Origin: CAWDPQ01 sp049642465
Lineage (GTDB): Bacteria > Acidobacteriota > Vicinamibacteria > Vicinamibacterales > 2-12-FULL-66-21
DNA: 64,000 nucleotides
Direction of reading: 5' to 3'
NCBI GenBank assembly: GCA_049642465.1
Contig: JBAROV010000258.1
Location: forward strand, 3,206-67,205
This document shows positions 34,030 to 42,332 of the stretch, in pieces. Position 1 is the first letter of the stretch. Each line of letters opens with the position of its first letter. A program made the position numbers and the translations under genes. The notes beneath the pieces are model-generated. The model was given only the letters and a program-made list of their open reading frames with translations, searched no databases and had not been told where the DNA came from.

Positions 34030-35317
34030 AGCTTGGCCTGGCGCCGGAGTTCAGCAGCCCGACGCGAAAGAGTCTGGCTCCGAGATGCAGCGCCAGCCAG
34101 GTGGACGCCGCCAGGATCAGCAGCGCCACAGCCACCTCCCACCACGCCAGCAAGTCCCCGTCGGTGCTTGCGCGGAGGACGACGACAGGTCCCGCCGTAA
34201 ACGGCAGCCACGTCAACACGCGTGCGACGGTGCCATGCGGTTCCTTCATGAGCACTGCCATCAGCATCATCGGAAGCGCGGCGGTGAGCGACCAAATCAT
34301 GGCGAGTTGTTGCGCTTCGCGCATGTTGGAACCAAGTGAGCCGGTTCCGAGCATCAAGCCGCCGAAAAACAAGAACGCCAGGACGAAGAATGGAATGGCC
34401 AGTGCGACGGTTGTCCACGGGAGAGCCACGCCCGACGTCAAGAGCAAGGGAACGATGCCGAGACCCGTTGTGAGGACCATTGCCAGCCATACGCCAATCT
34501 GCAGGAGACCGGCCGCACCAAGACCGAGCAGTTTCCCCGCGAGGATTTCGTCGGGATTCGCCGACGCGAGGAGTACCTCCACGACCTTGTTTTCCTTCTC
34601 CGTCGCGGTGCCCTGCATCAGATAGCCTGATGTCATCAGCACGGAGAGCAGGAACAGCACCATGAAGACCAGTGGCACGGCAAGGCGAAGCACCGCCGCT
34701 GCGGCGCCGCCGTCGCGGACTTCCCCCGTCCTCGTCAGTGCGTATCGTGCCGTGCGGTCGATCGGGTCCACGATGCGCGCGGCAAGGGGCGCATCCACAT
34801 GTCCGGCCACCAGGCGGCCGCGGAGCAGCTCGGCCAGCGCATCACGCGAATCGCCGCTCGAAAAGCTGAACGTCTCAGGCGAATACATAGTGATGCGACC
34901 GGTGGCCAGGTAATCTTCCGGCACGATGTAGAAACCCTTGAGCTGCCGCGCGATGAGGGCGTCGCGCGCCTGCTGCTCATCGGTGTAGGGTCTGAACACG
35001 AAGTTGGCGAACGCCAGCGCATGGTCGAGCGCTTGCCCATGCCCCGCCGCTTCGAGCGCCTGCCGCATGTCGTCCGGGAGATGGGATGCGGTGTTCACCT
35101 CGGAGTCCATCCTCAGAACACCCGCCCGGTCGATGACGCCGTAGATGTTCGGCATCCGATCGCCCTTCTCGGCGTAGTACGCGGGGATCGCGACGATGCC
35201 GGCGTACGCGGCCATGAAGAGCGGCATGCCGAAGGTCGCGACGAGATAGCCGGTCCGTTTGACGGTGGCGAAGAACTCGAACGCCGCGACAGTCCGAACT
35301 TTGGTCCAGCGAATCAT
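33992..35317 (-). CDS. ABC-2 type transporter permease (NatB-like)
   Basis: 441 residues from ATG 35317, which overlaps the ATPase stop by ATGA. One N-terminal membrane helix (FEFFATVKRTGYLVATFGMPL), a large external domain (~45-220) and five C-terminal helices (LVFMVLFLLSVLMTSGYLMQG with TEKENKVVEVLLASANPDEIL after it). This is the NatB/ABC-2 layout for Na+ or drug export. The 3' end overlaps the amidase by 38 bases on the opposite strand. Confidence 0.88.
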   Translation of the reverse strand: MIRWTKVRTVAAFEFFATVKRTGYLVATFGMPLFMAAYAGIVAIPAYYAEKGDRMPNIYGVIDRAGVLRMDSEVNTASHLPDDMRQALEAAGHGQALDHALAFANFVFRPYTDEQQARDALIARQLKGFYIVPEDYLATGRITMYSPETFSFSSGDSRDALAELLRGRLVAGHVDAPLAARIVDPIDRTARYALTRTGEVRDGGAAAAVLRLAVPLVFMVLFLLSVLMTSGYLMQGTATEKENKVVEVLLASANPDEILAGKLLGLGAAGLLQIGVWLAMVLTTGLGIVPLLLTSGVALPWTTVALAIPFFVLAFLFFGGLMLGTGSLGSNMREAQQLAMIWSLTAALPMMLMAVLMKEPHGTVARVLTWLPFTAGPVVVLRASTDGDLLAWWEVAVALLILAASTWLALHLGARLFRVGLLNSGARPSFREIVRQARLGA

Positions 35318-36225
35318 TGGAGTGAGGGAGCCGCCCTTTTCTGCACGACGCGCAGAAATATGTCTTCCATGGGCGCGAGCATCGGTTCGAACCGATCGAT
35401 GACAGCCCCCGCGCGAACGAGCGACGCCAACACTTCCGAAGGCGGTGCGCCATCCGACAACATCAACCGCCACGTCTCCTCATCGTCTTGCACGACGCTG
35501 GCAACCTCGGGAATCCTCGGCAGCGGCGCTCGCGAATGGACGCGGATCTCCGGCAGCGAGTGACGCCTGCGCACTTCGTCGATGAGACCATAGACTACGA
35601 GGCGGCCTTCGTTGATGAGGGCCACGCGATCGCAAAGCGCCTCGACCTGGCTCATTTGGTGAGTCGAGAGGATGGTCGTGCGCCCCTGGCGACGCCGTTC
35701 GAGGAGCAAATCCTGCACGACACGGACGTTCACGGGATCGAGCCCCGTCGTTGGCTCATCCAGCACGCAGATCTCCGGATCGCTCAGGAGCGCGCAGGCG
35801 ACCTGCACCTTCTGAGACATGCCTTTGCTCAAGCGATCCACTCGCCATGACGCGACGTGTCCCAGCTCCAGGCGCGCCAGCCAGGACAATGATCGTTGCC
35901 GCGCATCGTGTCTCGAGAGTCCCTTGAGTGCGCCGAAGTAGGTCATCACGTCGATAACGGGCAATCTGGTGTAGAGTCCGCGTTCCTCAGGGAGGTAGCC
36001 GAGCCGGTCGAGGTGCTCGCGGCGTCTCGGCACACCAAACAGGCTCACCTGACCGCGATCCGCGCGGACGATGTCCATGAGGATCCGAATGAGGGTGCTC
36101 TTGCCAGCGCCGTTTGGTCCCAGTAAACCAAAGATTTCGCCGCCGTGGACATCGAAGGAGACCCCGCGGAGCGCCGGCGTCCGGCCGTACGCCTTTTCGA
36201 TCCCCTCGAAACTCAGGATGGTCAT
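35314..36225 (-). CDS. ABC transporter ATP-binding protein (NatA-like)
   Basis: 303 residues from ATG 36225 (MTILSFEGIEKAYGR). Walker A LLGPNGAGKSTL, signature LSKGMSQKVQVA, Walker B ICVLDEPTTGLDP, and a C-terminal extension of ~90 residues found in NatA-type exporters. Works with the overlapping permease. A TATAAT at 36238-36243 (minus strand) lies 12 bases ahead of the start. Confidence 0.93.
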   Translation of the reverse strand: MTILSFEGIEKAYGRTPALRGVSFDVHGGEIFGLLGPNGAGKSTLIRILMDIVRADRGQVSLFGVPRRREHLDRLGYLPEERGLYTRLPVIDVMTYFGALKGLSRHDARQRSLSWLARLELGHVASWRVDRLSKGMSQKVQVACALLSDPEICVLDEPTTGLDPVNVRVVQDLLLERRRQGRTTILSTHQMSQVEALCDRVALINEGRLVVYGLIDEVRRRHSLPEIRVHSRAPLPRIPEVASVVQDDEETWRLMLSDGAPPSEVLASLVRAGAVIDRFEPMLAPMEDIFLRVVQKRAAPSLQ

Positions 36226-36237
36226 TGAGACTGGGCG

Positions 36238-36243
36238 GATTAT
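36238..36243 (-). promoter_or_regulatory. TATAAT -10 hexamer for the NatAB-like operon
   Basis: Perfect TATAAT on the minus strand, 12 bases before the ATG at 36225; no clear -35 at 16-18 bp. Leader would be only a few bases long. Confidence 0.45.
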
Positions 36244-36363
36244 ATCGACCTGCGGACTTTGCCGGCCGATCAACTTGTGTGGGCGAAGAGCACGAAGACG
36301 CGACAGGACGGGGGGCTGGAACGAATGGCGGGCCGGCGGAGGTGGACCGGCCCGCCCTGCTGA

Positions 36364-37062
36364 TTAGCGGCGCTCGCCGCCCGTGCAGCTGCTTGACACC
36401 TGGCGAACCGATGTCACTTGCAGCGTCTGCATGTTGCCGCCGCCAGCCATCGATCCCGAACTGCCGGTGCCCGCTCCCGCGCCTGCTCCGGTGCCCGTGC
36501 CCGCTCCAGTGCCCGCCCCGGTGCCCGCCCCGGTGCTGCCCGTGCCCGCCGCGGATCCGGTTCCACTCGTGCCACGGCGATCGTCCTGCGACACCAGCCT
36601 GCCGGTCACCTCGACCTGGCTGTTCACGTACTGCTGCAGCTGGTCACTCTGACCGCCCGTCAACCGGTACGTCTTGCTCGAATCGGGCGATGAGCTTTTC
36701 GGCGTGCTCGCTCCAGCGCCCGTCGCGGCGCCAGTACCGGCCCCCGTGGCCGCGCCAGCGGCCGTCCCCGTCGTACCCGTTCCGGCCGCAGCCCCGGTGC
36801 TGGCACTCCCGCTCATGCTGGCATCGGTCAGGATGTACTGTGCCGAGCTGCTTCCTGCCTGACCCTGACGAGATGTGGTGTCTCCGGTCGTCGCGCCGGC
36901 GCTACCTGGACGGCTCGCGGGCTGCAAACAACCGGTCACGGTCACGGTGCGATCGCTCTGGCTCTGACCGCTGCGCGCACGGTCCTGGTCCGGTTGCTGC
37001 GCACTCACGCCCATCGCGAGCGCGGCGCTCAGCATCGTTCCAAAGATGAACTGTCTTTTCAT
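36364..37062 (-). CDS. exported protein with Gly/Thr/Ala repeat linkers
   Basis: 232 residues: signal peptide (LSAALAMGVSAQ), then short structured pieces, VTVTGCLQ (~41), YILTDAS, YRLTGGQSDQLQQYVNSQVEVTGRL (~135) and LQVTSVRQVSSSC at the end, separated by two long (Gly-Thr-Gly-Ala)n linkers. The pieces read like one OB-type beta fold split by linkers; similar VTVTGCL...VEVTG proteins are frequent in Acidobacteriota (from memory). The two Cys may pair. Function unknown. Linker DNA is GC-rich tandem repeat that could change length by slippage. Confidence 0.7.
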   Translation of the reverse strand: MKRQFIFGTMLSAALAMGVSAQQPDQDRARSGQSQSDRTVTVTGCLQPASRPGSAGATTGDTTSRQGQAGSSSAQYILTDASMSGSASTGAAAGTGTTGTAAGAATGAGTGAATGAGASTPKSSSPDSSKTYRLTGGQSDQLQQYVNSQVEVTGRLVSQDDRRGTSGTGSAAGTGSTGAGTGAGTGAGTGTGAGAGAGTGSSGSMAGGGNMQTLQVTSVRQVSSSCTGGERR

Positions 37063-37165
37063 CGAAACCTCCGTAGAGTGGTCGGACAGGGCTCCAGCCC
37101 TGCCATTTGGGTTGTTGACGTCCCCGGCCGGGATATAGCACTCACCGTGCCGCTCGTTCGGGTGC

Positions 37166-37183
37166 CGCGAAATGCAATTCGCG
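37166..37183. promoter_or_regulatory. inverted repeat CGCGAA-N6-TTCGCG
   Basis: Perfect 6-bp arms with 6-bp spacer, about 104 bases upstream of the minus-strand exported gene and 136 before the plus-strand ABC gene. A second inverted repeat CGCGCGT-N13-ACGCGCG lies at 37228-37254. Either could be an operator. The rest of 37063-37318 holds no gene. Confidence 0.35.
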
Positions 37184-37306
37184 CCTGTTAATCGAGCGAC
37201 GTCAGCTCACGTTGTATGGGATTGACACGCGCGTGGCGTTTTGACCGACGCGCGAGCATTCAAGTCATTCGTCACAAGTCTCTGCTGAGTAGCTCGACCG
37301 GGCTCG

Positions 37307-37312
37307 TATAAT
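37307..37312 (+). promoter_or_regulatory. TATAAT -10 hexamer for the LolD/MacB-type ATPase gene
   Basis: Perfect TATAAT six bases before the ATG at 37319, without Shine-Dalgarno. Transcription would begin at or next to the A of ATG, giving a leaderless mRNA. Confidence 0.55.
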
Positions 37313-37318
37313 CCGGCG

Positions 37319-38065
37319 ATGGCGTGGTGGCGTCGTCGCGAACAGCCCAGCTCTGAACGATCTGAAGTTCAGGATCTGCCGCTGGTGCGCCTCGAGGGGA
37401 TCACGAAGATCTTCAAGGGTGAGGGTGTCGAGGAGGAAACGAGCGCGCTTGTGGATGTGACGCTCGATATCGATCGCGGCGAGTACGTGTCGATCTCAGG
37501 ACCGTCGGGCTGCGGAAAATCGACCTTTCTGTCGATTCTCGCGCTGCTCGAAACGCCGACCTCCGGACGCTACTGGCTGAACGGCCGGGTGACCGGAGGA
37601 TTCACGCCGGCGGAACGAGCCCGCGCGCGAAGCCTGGATGTCGGGCTGATCTTTCAGAGCTTCAACCTCATCGGCGACATGTCTGTCTATGAGAATGTCG
37701 AATATCCACTCACGTTGCGCGGCGCGGTCACGCCGGCCGAGCGTGAAGCGCGAGTGAAGGCCGCGCTGGAGCGTGTCGGTATGCTGGCTCGAGCCCGTCA
37801 GCGTCCTGGTCAACTCTCCGGCGGTCATCAGCAACTCGTGGCCGTCGCGCGCGCGATCGCCGGTCGCCCGCCGATCCTGCTTGCGGATGAGCCGACCGGG
37901 AATCTGGATTCAAAAACTGGAGAGGCGCTCATGCAGATGCTTTCGGAGCTGCACGCGGAAGGCGCCACCGTCTGTCTCGCGACTCACAACCCGAACTACA
38001 TCGCCCGCGCGCAGCGCCACATTTATCTATTCGACGGGCGCGTCGAACCACGCCCGCGCGCGTAA
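37319..38065 (+). CDS. ABC transporter ATP-binding protein (LolD/MacB type)
   Basis: 248 residues. Walker A SGPSGCGKSTFLSILALLETPTSG is represented by GPSGCGKST (~60), Q-loop FQSFNLIGDMSVYENVEYPL, Walker B ILLADEPTGNLDS. The signature reads LSGGHQQLVAVARA, with His for Gln and Leu for Arg compared with the usual LSGGQQQRVAIARA. No permease gene is next to it; the following gene is on the other strand. Substrate export partner unknown. Confidence 0.88.
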   Translation: MAWWRRREQPSSERSEVQDLPLVRLEGITKIFKGEGVEEETSALVDVTLDIDRGEYVSISGPSGCGKSTFLSILALLETPTSGRYWLNGRVTGGFTPAERARARSLDVGLIFQSFNLIGDMSVYENVEYPLTLRGAVTPAEREARVKAALERVGMLARARQRPGQLSGGHQQLVAVARAIAGRPPILLADEPTGNLDSKTGEALMQMLSELHAEGATVCLATHNPNYIARAQRHIYLFDGRVEPRPRA

Positions 38066-38068
38066 ACG

Positions 38069-40483
38069 TCAGCGTCCCTGCGCTCTCTGAATCCCCTGCT
38101 GCAGCGATTGAATCGTGGTCGGTGAGCCGACGAAGAGATCGTCAGGATATCGTGCGTAGCGCAGCATATCGGCGTAGATGACGTCGCTCTGATACAGATT
38201 CAAGCCGAGCCCCGCGAGGTACTGCAGCCGCAGATTGCGGTCGCGGTTGATCGCTGCGTCACGCAGCCAGGGATCGAGATCGGGGCGGCGGCCGGCATAC
38301 GTCGAAAACAAGTCGACTGCTGAAAACATCCCGATCTCGGCAAACGACTGCGCGACGGGTGCGTAGTCCGATCGCCGGAGCTTGGCTTCGACCGCATCCA
38401 CGTCGATCTTCGTGCGTTCCACTTGTCCGAGCAGCACGAGGTCGTAGCCGGCGCCGTTCTGCGTGTTCCCCCAGACGATTCCGTTGGGAAACGCTTCAAG
38501 GAAGGTCGCAATCTCACTCTTCACCGCCTCGGGATTGCTCTCGTAGAGCTGCACGAAGAGCGTCACGGCCCCACCCGGATTGAGATGCTCCTTGACGGTC
38601 TGAAAGAACTCGCGCGAGTAGAGCATCGCCGCACCCTTCACCCAGGGGTCGAGCGGGTCGGACGTTATCGCGTCGAACTTCTGATCGGTGGTGAGCAGAA
38701 AATGCCGAGCGTCGTCGAGCACGACGTGCGTCTTGGGATTCGCGACGACGTTGAAGTTGTGCTCGGCGAAATAGGTCGAGACCACTCTGGGGACGAGGGG
38801 TTCTATTTCGGCAATCGTCAGGCGTTCGACAGCGGGATCGATCGACACCGCACCGGCAGTGACACCAGCGCCGCAACCGATCACGAGCACCGATTTCGGG
38901 TTCGCCGGAATCAGCGTCGTCAAGTGGCCGAGCATCCGCTGAAGCCGCATGTCCTGCGGTTCGCTGGACGCTTGTACTTTGCCGGCGTTGTGGTAGTTGA
39001 GCACACCGTTCGAGAGCCGTGAGACGGCGACGGACGCGTTCCACCCCTCTCCCTTGTAGATGATGTCAGCCTGGCCGACCCGGCTCGCGGCGTAGCGACC
39101 GTACGCGATGAGAATGCCGGGCACTTCCTTCACGTTTCGGGCGAGCCACGCTGCCACCATCGCCGCAGCGACAATCAGCACCGTGCCGCCGAGCCGTACG
39201 CGGGCCCTGCCTTCGGGCGCTTCGCTTGCCGCGGAGTCGAGGGCGAGAAGAGCCGCCATCACGCAGAGCACGATCAAGAGCTGCTGCGCGTGTTGGCTGC
39301 CGATCCAGATCACCAGCAGGAGACTCGCGCCGAGCGATCCCACGATCGCGCCCACGGTATTTGCGGCATACACGGACCCCACGAGTCGCGCCGGATCCTG
39401 GCGTCCAGCGGCAACCGACGCGAGTGCGAGCGGAAAGCTGGCTCCCCAGAGAATCGCCCCCGGCAACATGGCCCAGAGCGAGCGCACCAGGTCGAGTTGA
39501 AACGTGTACCAGGGACTCTTCGACATCGACGGATCGATTGGCCAGTACGGTAGCGACTCGGTGAGCATGTACGACGCCCACGCAATTGCTCCCGCAAGCA
39601 GCATCTGACACCAGGCGAGCGCCACGCGCGGTCGAGCCAGCGAACGCGCGAGCGCTGAGCCGACACTGCTGCCGATTCCGAGGCCAAGGAGAAAGACGGC
39701 AAGAATCAACGCGAAGGTATAAACGGTGCCGCCATAGAGCAGTGAAAGGATCCGCGTCCAGATCACTTCGGCGGCCAGCGCAGTCGCGCCAGAGATTGCT
39801 ATCGCCAGATAGATCGCCCACGCCCCTTTGGCGCGAACAGGCGCAGCCCCCGAAACGACGGCTGGCTGATACGGCGCGCTTCTCGAGATGACCAGCGCCA
39901 TTACGGCAACCGCGACGTTGATGACCACGGCAGCCAATGTGGCCACCATCGTGTCGTGGACGCGCAACAGATAGAAGCCCGCGAGCAGGCTGCCGAGCAC
40001 GGCTCCGGCGATGTTGCCGCCGTAGAAGAATCCAAGCCAGGAAACGCCCTCAGGTGTGGTCTCGACCCAGCGAGCAATCGCGGGCAGCGTCGCCCCCATC
40101 AGGAGAGTGGGCGGCAGGAGGCAAATCGCCGCGGCCACCGCCCGTACGAAAATACCGGCGAGACCAGACGGGGCCCAGGCGATGTACGCACCGCCGATGA
40201 GCGGCATCAACAGGAGAACGAGCACCCCAATCGCGCCGATTCCCAGCTCGAGGTACGCATAGACCCGCAGCGGATGGTGCCCCGCCGGAATACGCCGCGG
40301 CAGCAGCAGACTGCCGAGACACATGCCGCCCATGAACGTCCCAAGCAGCACACCGAGAGATACCGCCGACGACCCGATGACCAATTGAAGCAGCTGGAAC
40401 CAGACGATCTCATAAATCAGCGCCGCGCAACCGCTGCCCACAAACAGCAGCAGCAGCGCGGGCAGGTAGCGACGCGCGGTCAT
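38069..40483 (-). CDS. membrane-fused spermidine/spermine synthase-like protein
   Basis: 804 residues. About residues 1-470 carry 13-14 membrane helices in two MFS-like halves (CAALIYEIVWFQLLQL near the start; EVIWTRILSLLYGGTVYTFALILAVFLLGLGIGS in the middle). Residues ~500-760 are a Rossmann methyltransferase-like spermidine synthase domain: VLVIGCGAGVTAGA, LTIAEIEPLVP, VVLDDARHFLLTT, FDAITSDPLDPWVKGAAMLYSREF. Aminopropyltransferase activity is not proven for membrane-fused members. Converges on the ABC gene with 3 bases between stops. Confidence 0.88.
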   Translation of the reverse strand: MTARRYLPALLLLFVGSGCAALIYEIVWFQLLQLVIGSSAVSLGVLLGTFMGGMCLGSLLLPRRIPAGHHPLRVYAYLELGIGAIGVLVLLLMPLIGGAYIAWAPSGLAGIFVRAVAAAICLLPPTLLMGATLPAIARWVETTPEGVSWLGFFYGGNIAGAVLGSLLAGFYLLRVHDTMVATLAAVVINVAVAVMALVISRSAPYQPAVVSGAAPVRAKGAWAIYLAIAISGATALAAEVIWTRILSLLYGGTVYTFALILAVFLLGLGIGSSVGSALARSLARPRVALAWCQMLLAGAIAWASYMLTESLPYWPIDPSMSKSPWYTFQLDLVRSLWAMLPGAILWGASFPLALASVAAGRQDPARLVGSVYAANTVGAIVGSLGASLLLVIWIGSQHAQQLLIVLCVMAALLALDSAASEAPEGRARVRLGGTVLIVAAAMVAAWLARNVKEVPGILIAYGRYAASRVGQADIIYKGEGWNASVAVSRLSNGVLNYHNAGKVQASSEPQDMRLQRMLGHLTTLIPANPKSVLVIGCGAGVTAGAVSIDPAVERLTIAEIEPLVPRVVSTYFAEHNFNVVANPKTHVVLDDARHFLLTTDQKFDAITSDPLDPWVKGAAMLYSREFFQTVKEHLNPGGAVTLFVQLYESNPEAVKSEIATFLEAFPNGIVWGNTQNGAGYDLVLLGQVERTKIDVDAVEAKLRRSDYAPVAQSFAEIGMFSAVDLFSTYAGRRPDLDPWLRDAAINRDRNLRLQYLAGLGLNLYQSDVIYADMLRYARYPDDLFVGSPTTIQSLQQGIQRAQGR

Positions 40484-40595
40484 GCACGCACCTTTCTGGA
40501 ATCAGTCGAAACGGCGAGGGAACGGGGATGCTAACACGGGTCAACCCGCTACTACGACGCTGGCGAACGCTCCGTTACGTTATCATCACTGCTCC

Positions 40596-41771
40596 ATGTC
40601 TCATCGATTCCTCATCGTGTGGATGGTCGTTTCGCTGCTCTGTGGCGTGCTTCTTCCCGTGGCGCCGGACATTCATGCACAGTCCGGGCCGCAACGCGTC
40701 GTCGCGATAGGCGACATCCATGGTGCGGAAGAAAACCTCGTCGCGCTCCTTCAGACCGCGGGACTCATCGACCAGCAACGGAAGTGGACCGGCGGACGGG
40801 CGCGCCTGGTTCAGACTGGCGACTTCACCGACCGCGGTGCGCCGGTGCGACACGTCATGGATCTGCTGATGCGTCTGGAGGATGAGGCCCGACGCGCGGG
40901 TGGACGCGTGGAGGTGTTGCTCGGCAACCACGAAGGCATGAACATCCTGCGCGACCTGCGCGACGTGTCGCCCGACGCGTTCGGCTCGTTCACGAACGCA
41001 GACTCAGAAGCGCGCCGCAACAAGGCCTTCATGGCGCACGCCACGATCGCGCGGCGATTCGGGGAGGAATTGAACAGGAACGAGTGGCTTCGCACGCATC
41101 CGGCAGGATACGTCGAGTACATCGAGGCGCTCGGTCCCAGCGGACGGTATGGCCGTTGGCTTCGATCGCGCAAGGTCGTCACCAAGGTGGACGATTCGCT
41201 CTTCATGCACGCCGGCCTCTCACCGCAGTCCAATGCGACGGTGGACGACGTCAACCGGATGGTGGAACGGGAAATACGGACGTACGATGAGGCGGTTTCG
41301 ACGCTGCAACAGGCAGGCTTGATCGCACCTTCCTTTACCCTGCAGGAGATCGTCGCCGCGCTTTCTTCGGAGCTGAACCGCATCGCGGCGATGCTCAAAG
41401 AGAAGAAGGAGCTTTCGCCGGAGATCACGCAGGAGTATGTCGGGCGGCTGCAGCGCGTCATCACCATCGACAAATGGGGAATGCTTGCCGCCGATGGCCC
41501 GCTCTGGTTTCGTGGCTACGCCACGCTTGGCGAGGACGCGCTACCTCAAATCGAGGCGCTCTTGAAACGGCTCGGAGCGGCGCGGTTCATCGTCGGTCAC
41601 ACACCGCAGATCCCGGGCAGCATCAGTGCCAGGTTCGGCAACCGCATCTTCCTCATCGATACGGGAATGCTCACGAGCCACTTCAAAGGCGGACGGCCGT
41701 CCGCGCTCGAGATCGCAGGCGGCAAGATCACGGCGATCTACCCCGACCAACGAATCCCGTTGGCCGACTGA
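40596..41771 (+). CDS. exported metallophosphoesterase (calcineurin-like)
   Basis: About 391 residues from ATG 40596; signal peptide (LLPVAPDIHAQ). Metal-site motifs are intact: AIGDIHG, GDFTDRG, LLGNHEGMN, FMHAGLS and VGHTPQ. This is the serine/threonine-phosphatase-like branch (Shewanella-type) of metallophosphoesterases. A TATCAT hexamer lies 9 bases before ATG. Its last 231 bases overlap an opposite-strand frame of the nuclease gene. Confidence 0.9.
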   Translation: MSHRFLIVWMVVSLLCGVLLPVAPDIHAQSGPQRVVAIGDIHGAEENLVALLQTAGLIDQQRKWTGGRARLVQTGDFTDRGAPVRHVMDLLMRLEDEARRAGGRVEVLLGNHEGMNILRDLRDVSPDAFGSFTNADSEARRNKAFMAHATIARRFGEELNRNEWLRTHPAGYVEYIEALGPSGRYGRWLRSRKVVTKVDDSLFMHAGLSPQSNATVDDVNRMVEREIRTYDEAVSTLQQAGLIAPSFTLQEIVAALSSELNRIAAMLKEKKELSPEITQEYVGRLQRVITIDKWGMLAADGPLWFRGYATLGEDALPQIEALLKRLGAARFIVGHTPQIPGSISARFGNRIFLIDTGMLTSHFKGGRPSALEIAGGKITAIYPDQRIPLAD

Positions 41772-42323
41772 CGACTGCCAGCGTCGAGCCACAGGCGCCG
41801 GCGAACGTTGCGTCGCGGGCGTCTTCTCTTGTTGCCAACAAACGCCGACGCCTCGGTGGAGCCAGGGGGGCATGGGCTGCGGACGACTCCAGAATCCCCG
41901 CTGCGCGCGCCGTGCATCGGCTTCCGCGGCAGCCAGGTCGTTCTCCTTGGCGAACCTCGGGCAATGCCAGGCCATGCCGTTGCGGATGAGCAGCAGGCTG
42001 ACGTCCGAGCCGTCAACTTCCACGCGCGCCAGACGTTCGAGCGTGCGTTTCAGGCGGACGGTGATGGTTTTTCCCGATACCAGCGCGGCGAGAAACGCCT
42101 TCGCCTCCGGACCACCCGACTGTGCCATCTCCGGTGCATCCACGCCGGCAATGTGAATCCTCAGCGAATCACCTGCCGCCACCGTTCGCACCACGAGCGA
42201 ATCGCCGTCCTCGACCGACGTGACGTGCGCTTGCAGCACTTCTTCGGCGACAAGCGAGGGGTCCTGAAATCGGCCAGTCGGCGTGGCCTGCGCGAGCAAG
42301 CCGCTCAAGAGAAGACACAGCAT
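41541..42323 (-). CDS. thermonuclease (SNase-like) family protein with run-on C-terminus
   Basis: 260 residues as read. Signal peptide (LLSGLLAQA) then a staphylococcal-nuclease fold at ~30-150: VTSVEDGDSLVVRT, IAGVDAPEM, LVSGKTITVRLKRT, RLARVEVDGSDVSLLLIRNGMAWHC, EADARRAQRGFWS. The catalytic Arg-Glu-Arg set is only partly evident: DSLRIHIAGVDAPE and ERLARVEVDG fit it, allowing for differences. The family domain ends near PPWLHR (~155); after that no stop occurs for ~105 codons, so the frame runs antisense through the end of the phosphoesterase gene. Start is 9 bases behind the BNR gene. Confidence 0.78.
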   Translation of the reverse strand: MLCLLLSGLLAQATPTGRFQDPSLVAEEVLQAHVTSVEDGDSLVVRTVAAGDSLRIHIAGVDAPEMAQSGGPEAKAFLAALVSGKTITVRLKRTLERLARVEVDGSDVSLLLIRNGMAWHCPRFAKENDLAAAEADARRAQRGFWSRPQPMPPWLHRGVGVCWQQEKTPATQRSPAPVARRWQSSVGQRDSLVGVDRRDLAACDLERGRPSAFEVAREHSRIDEEDAVAEPGTDAARDLRCVTDDEPRRSEPFQERLDLR

Positions 42324-42332
42324 GGGCGGGGC

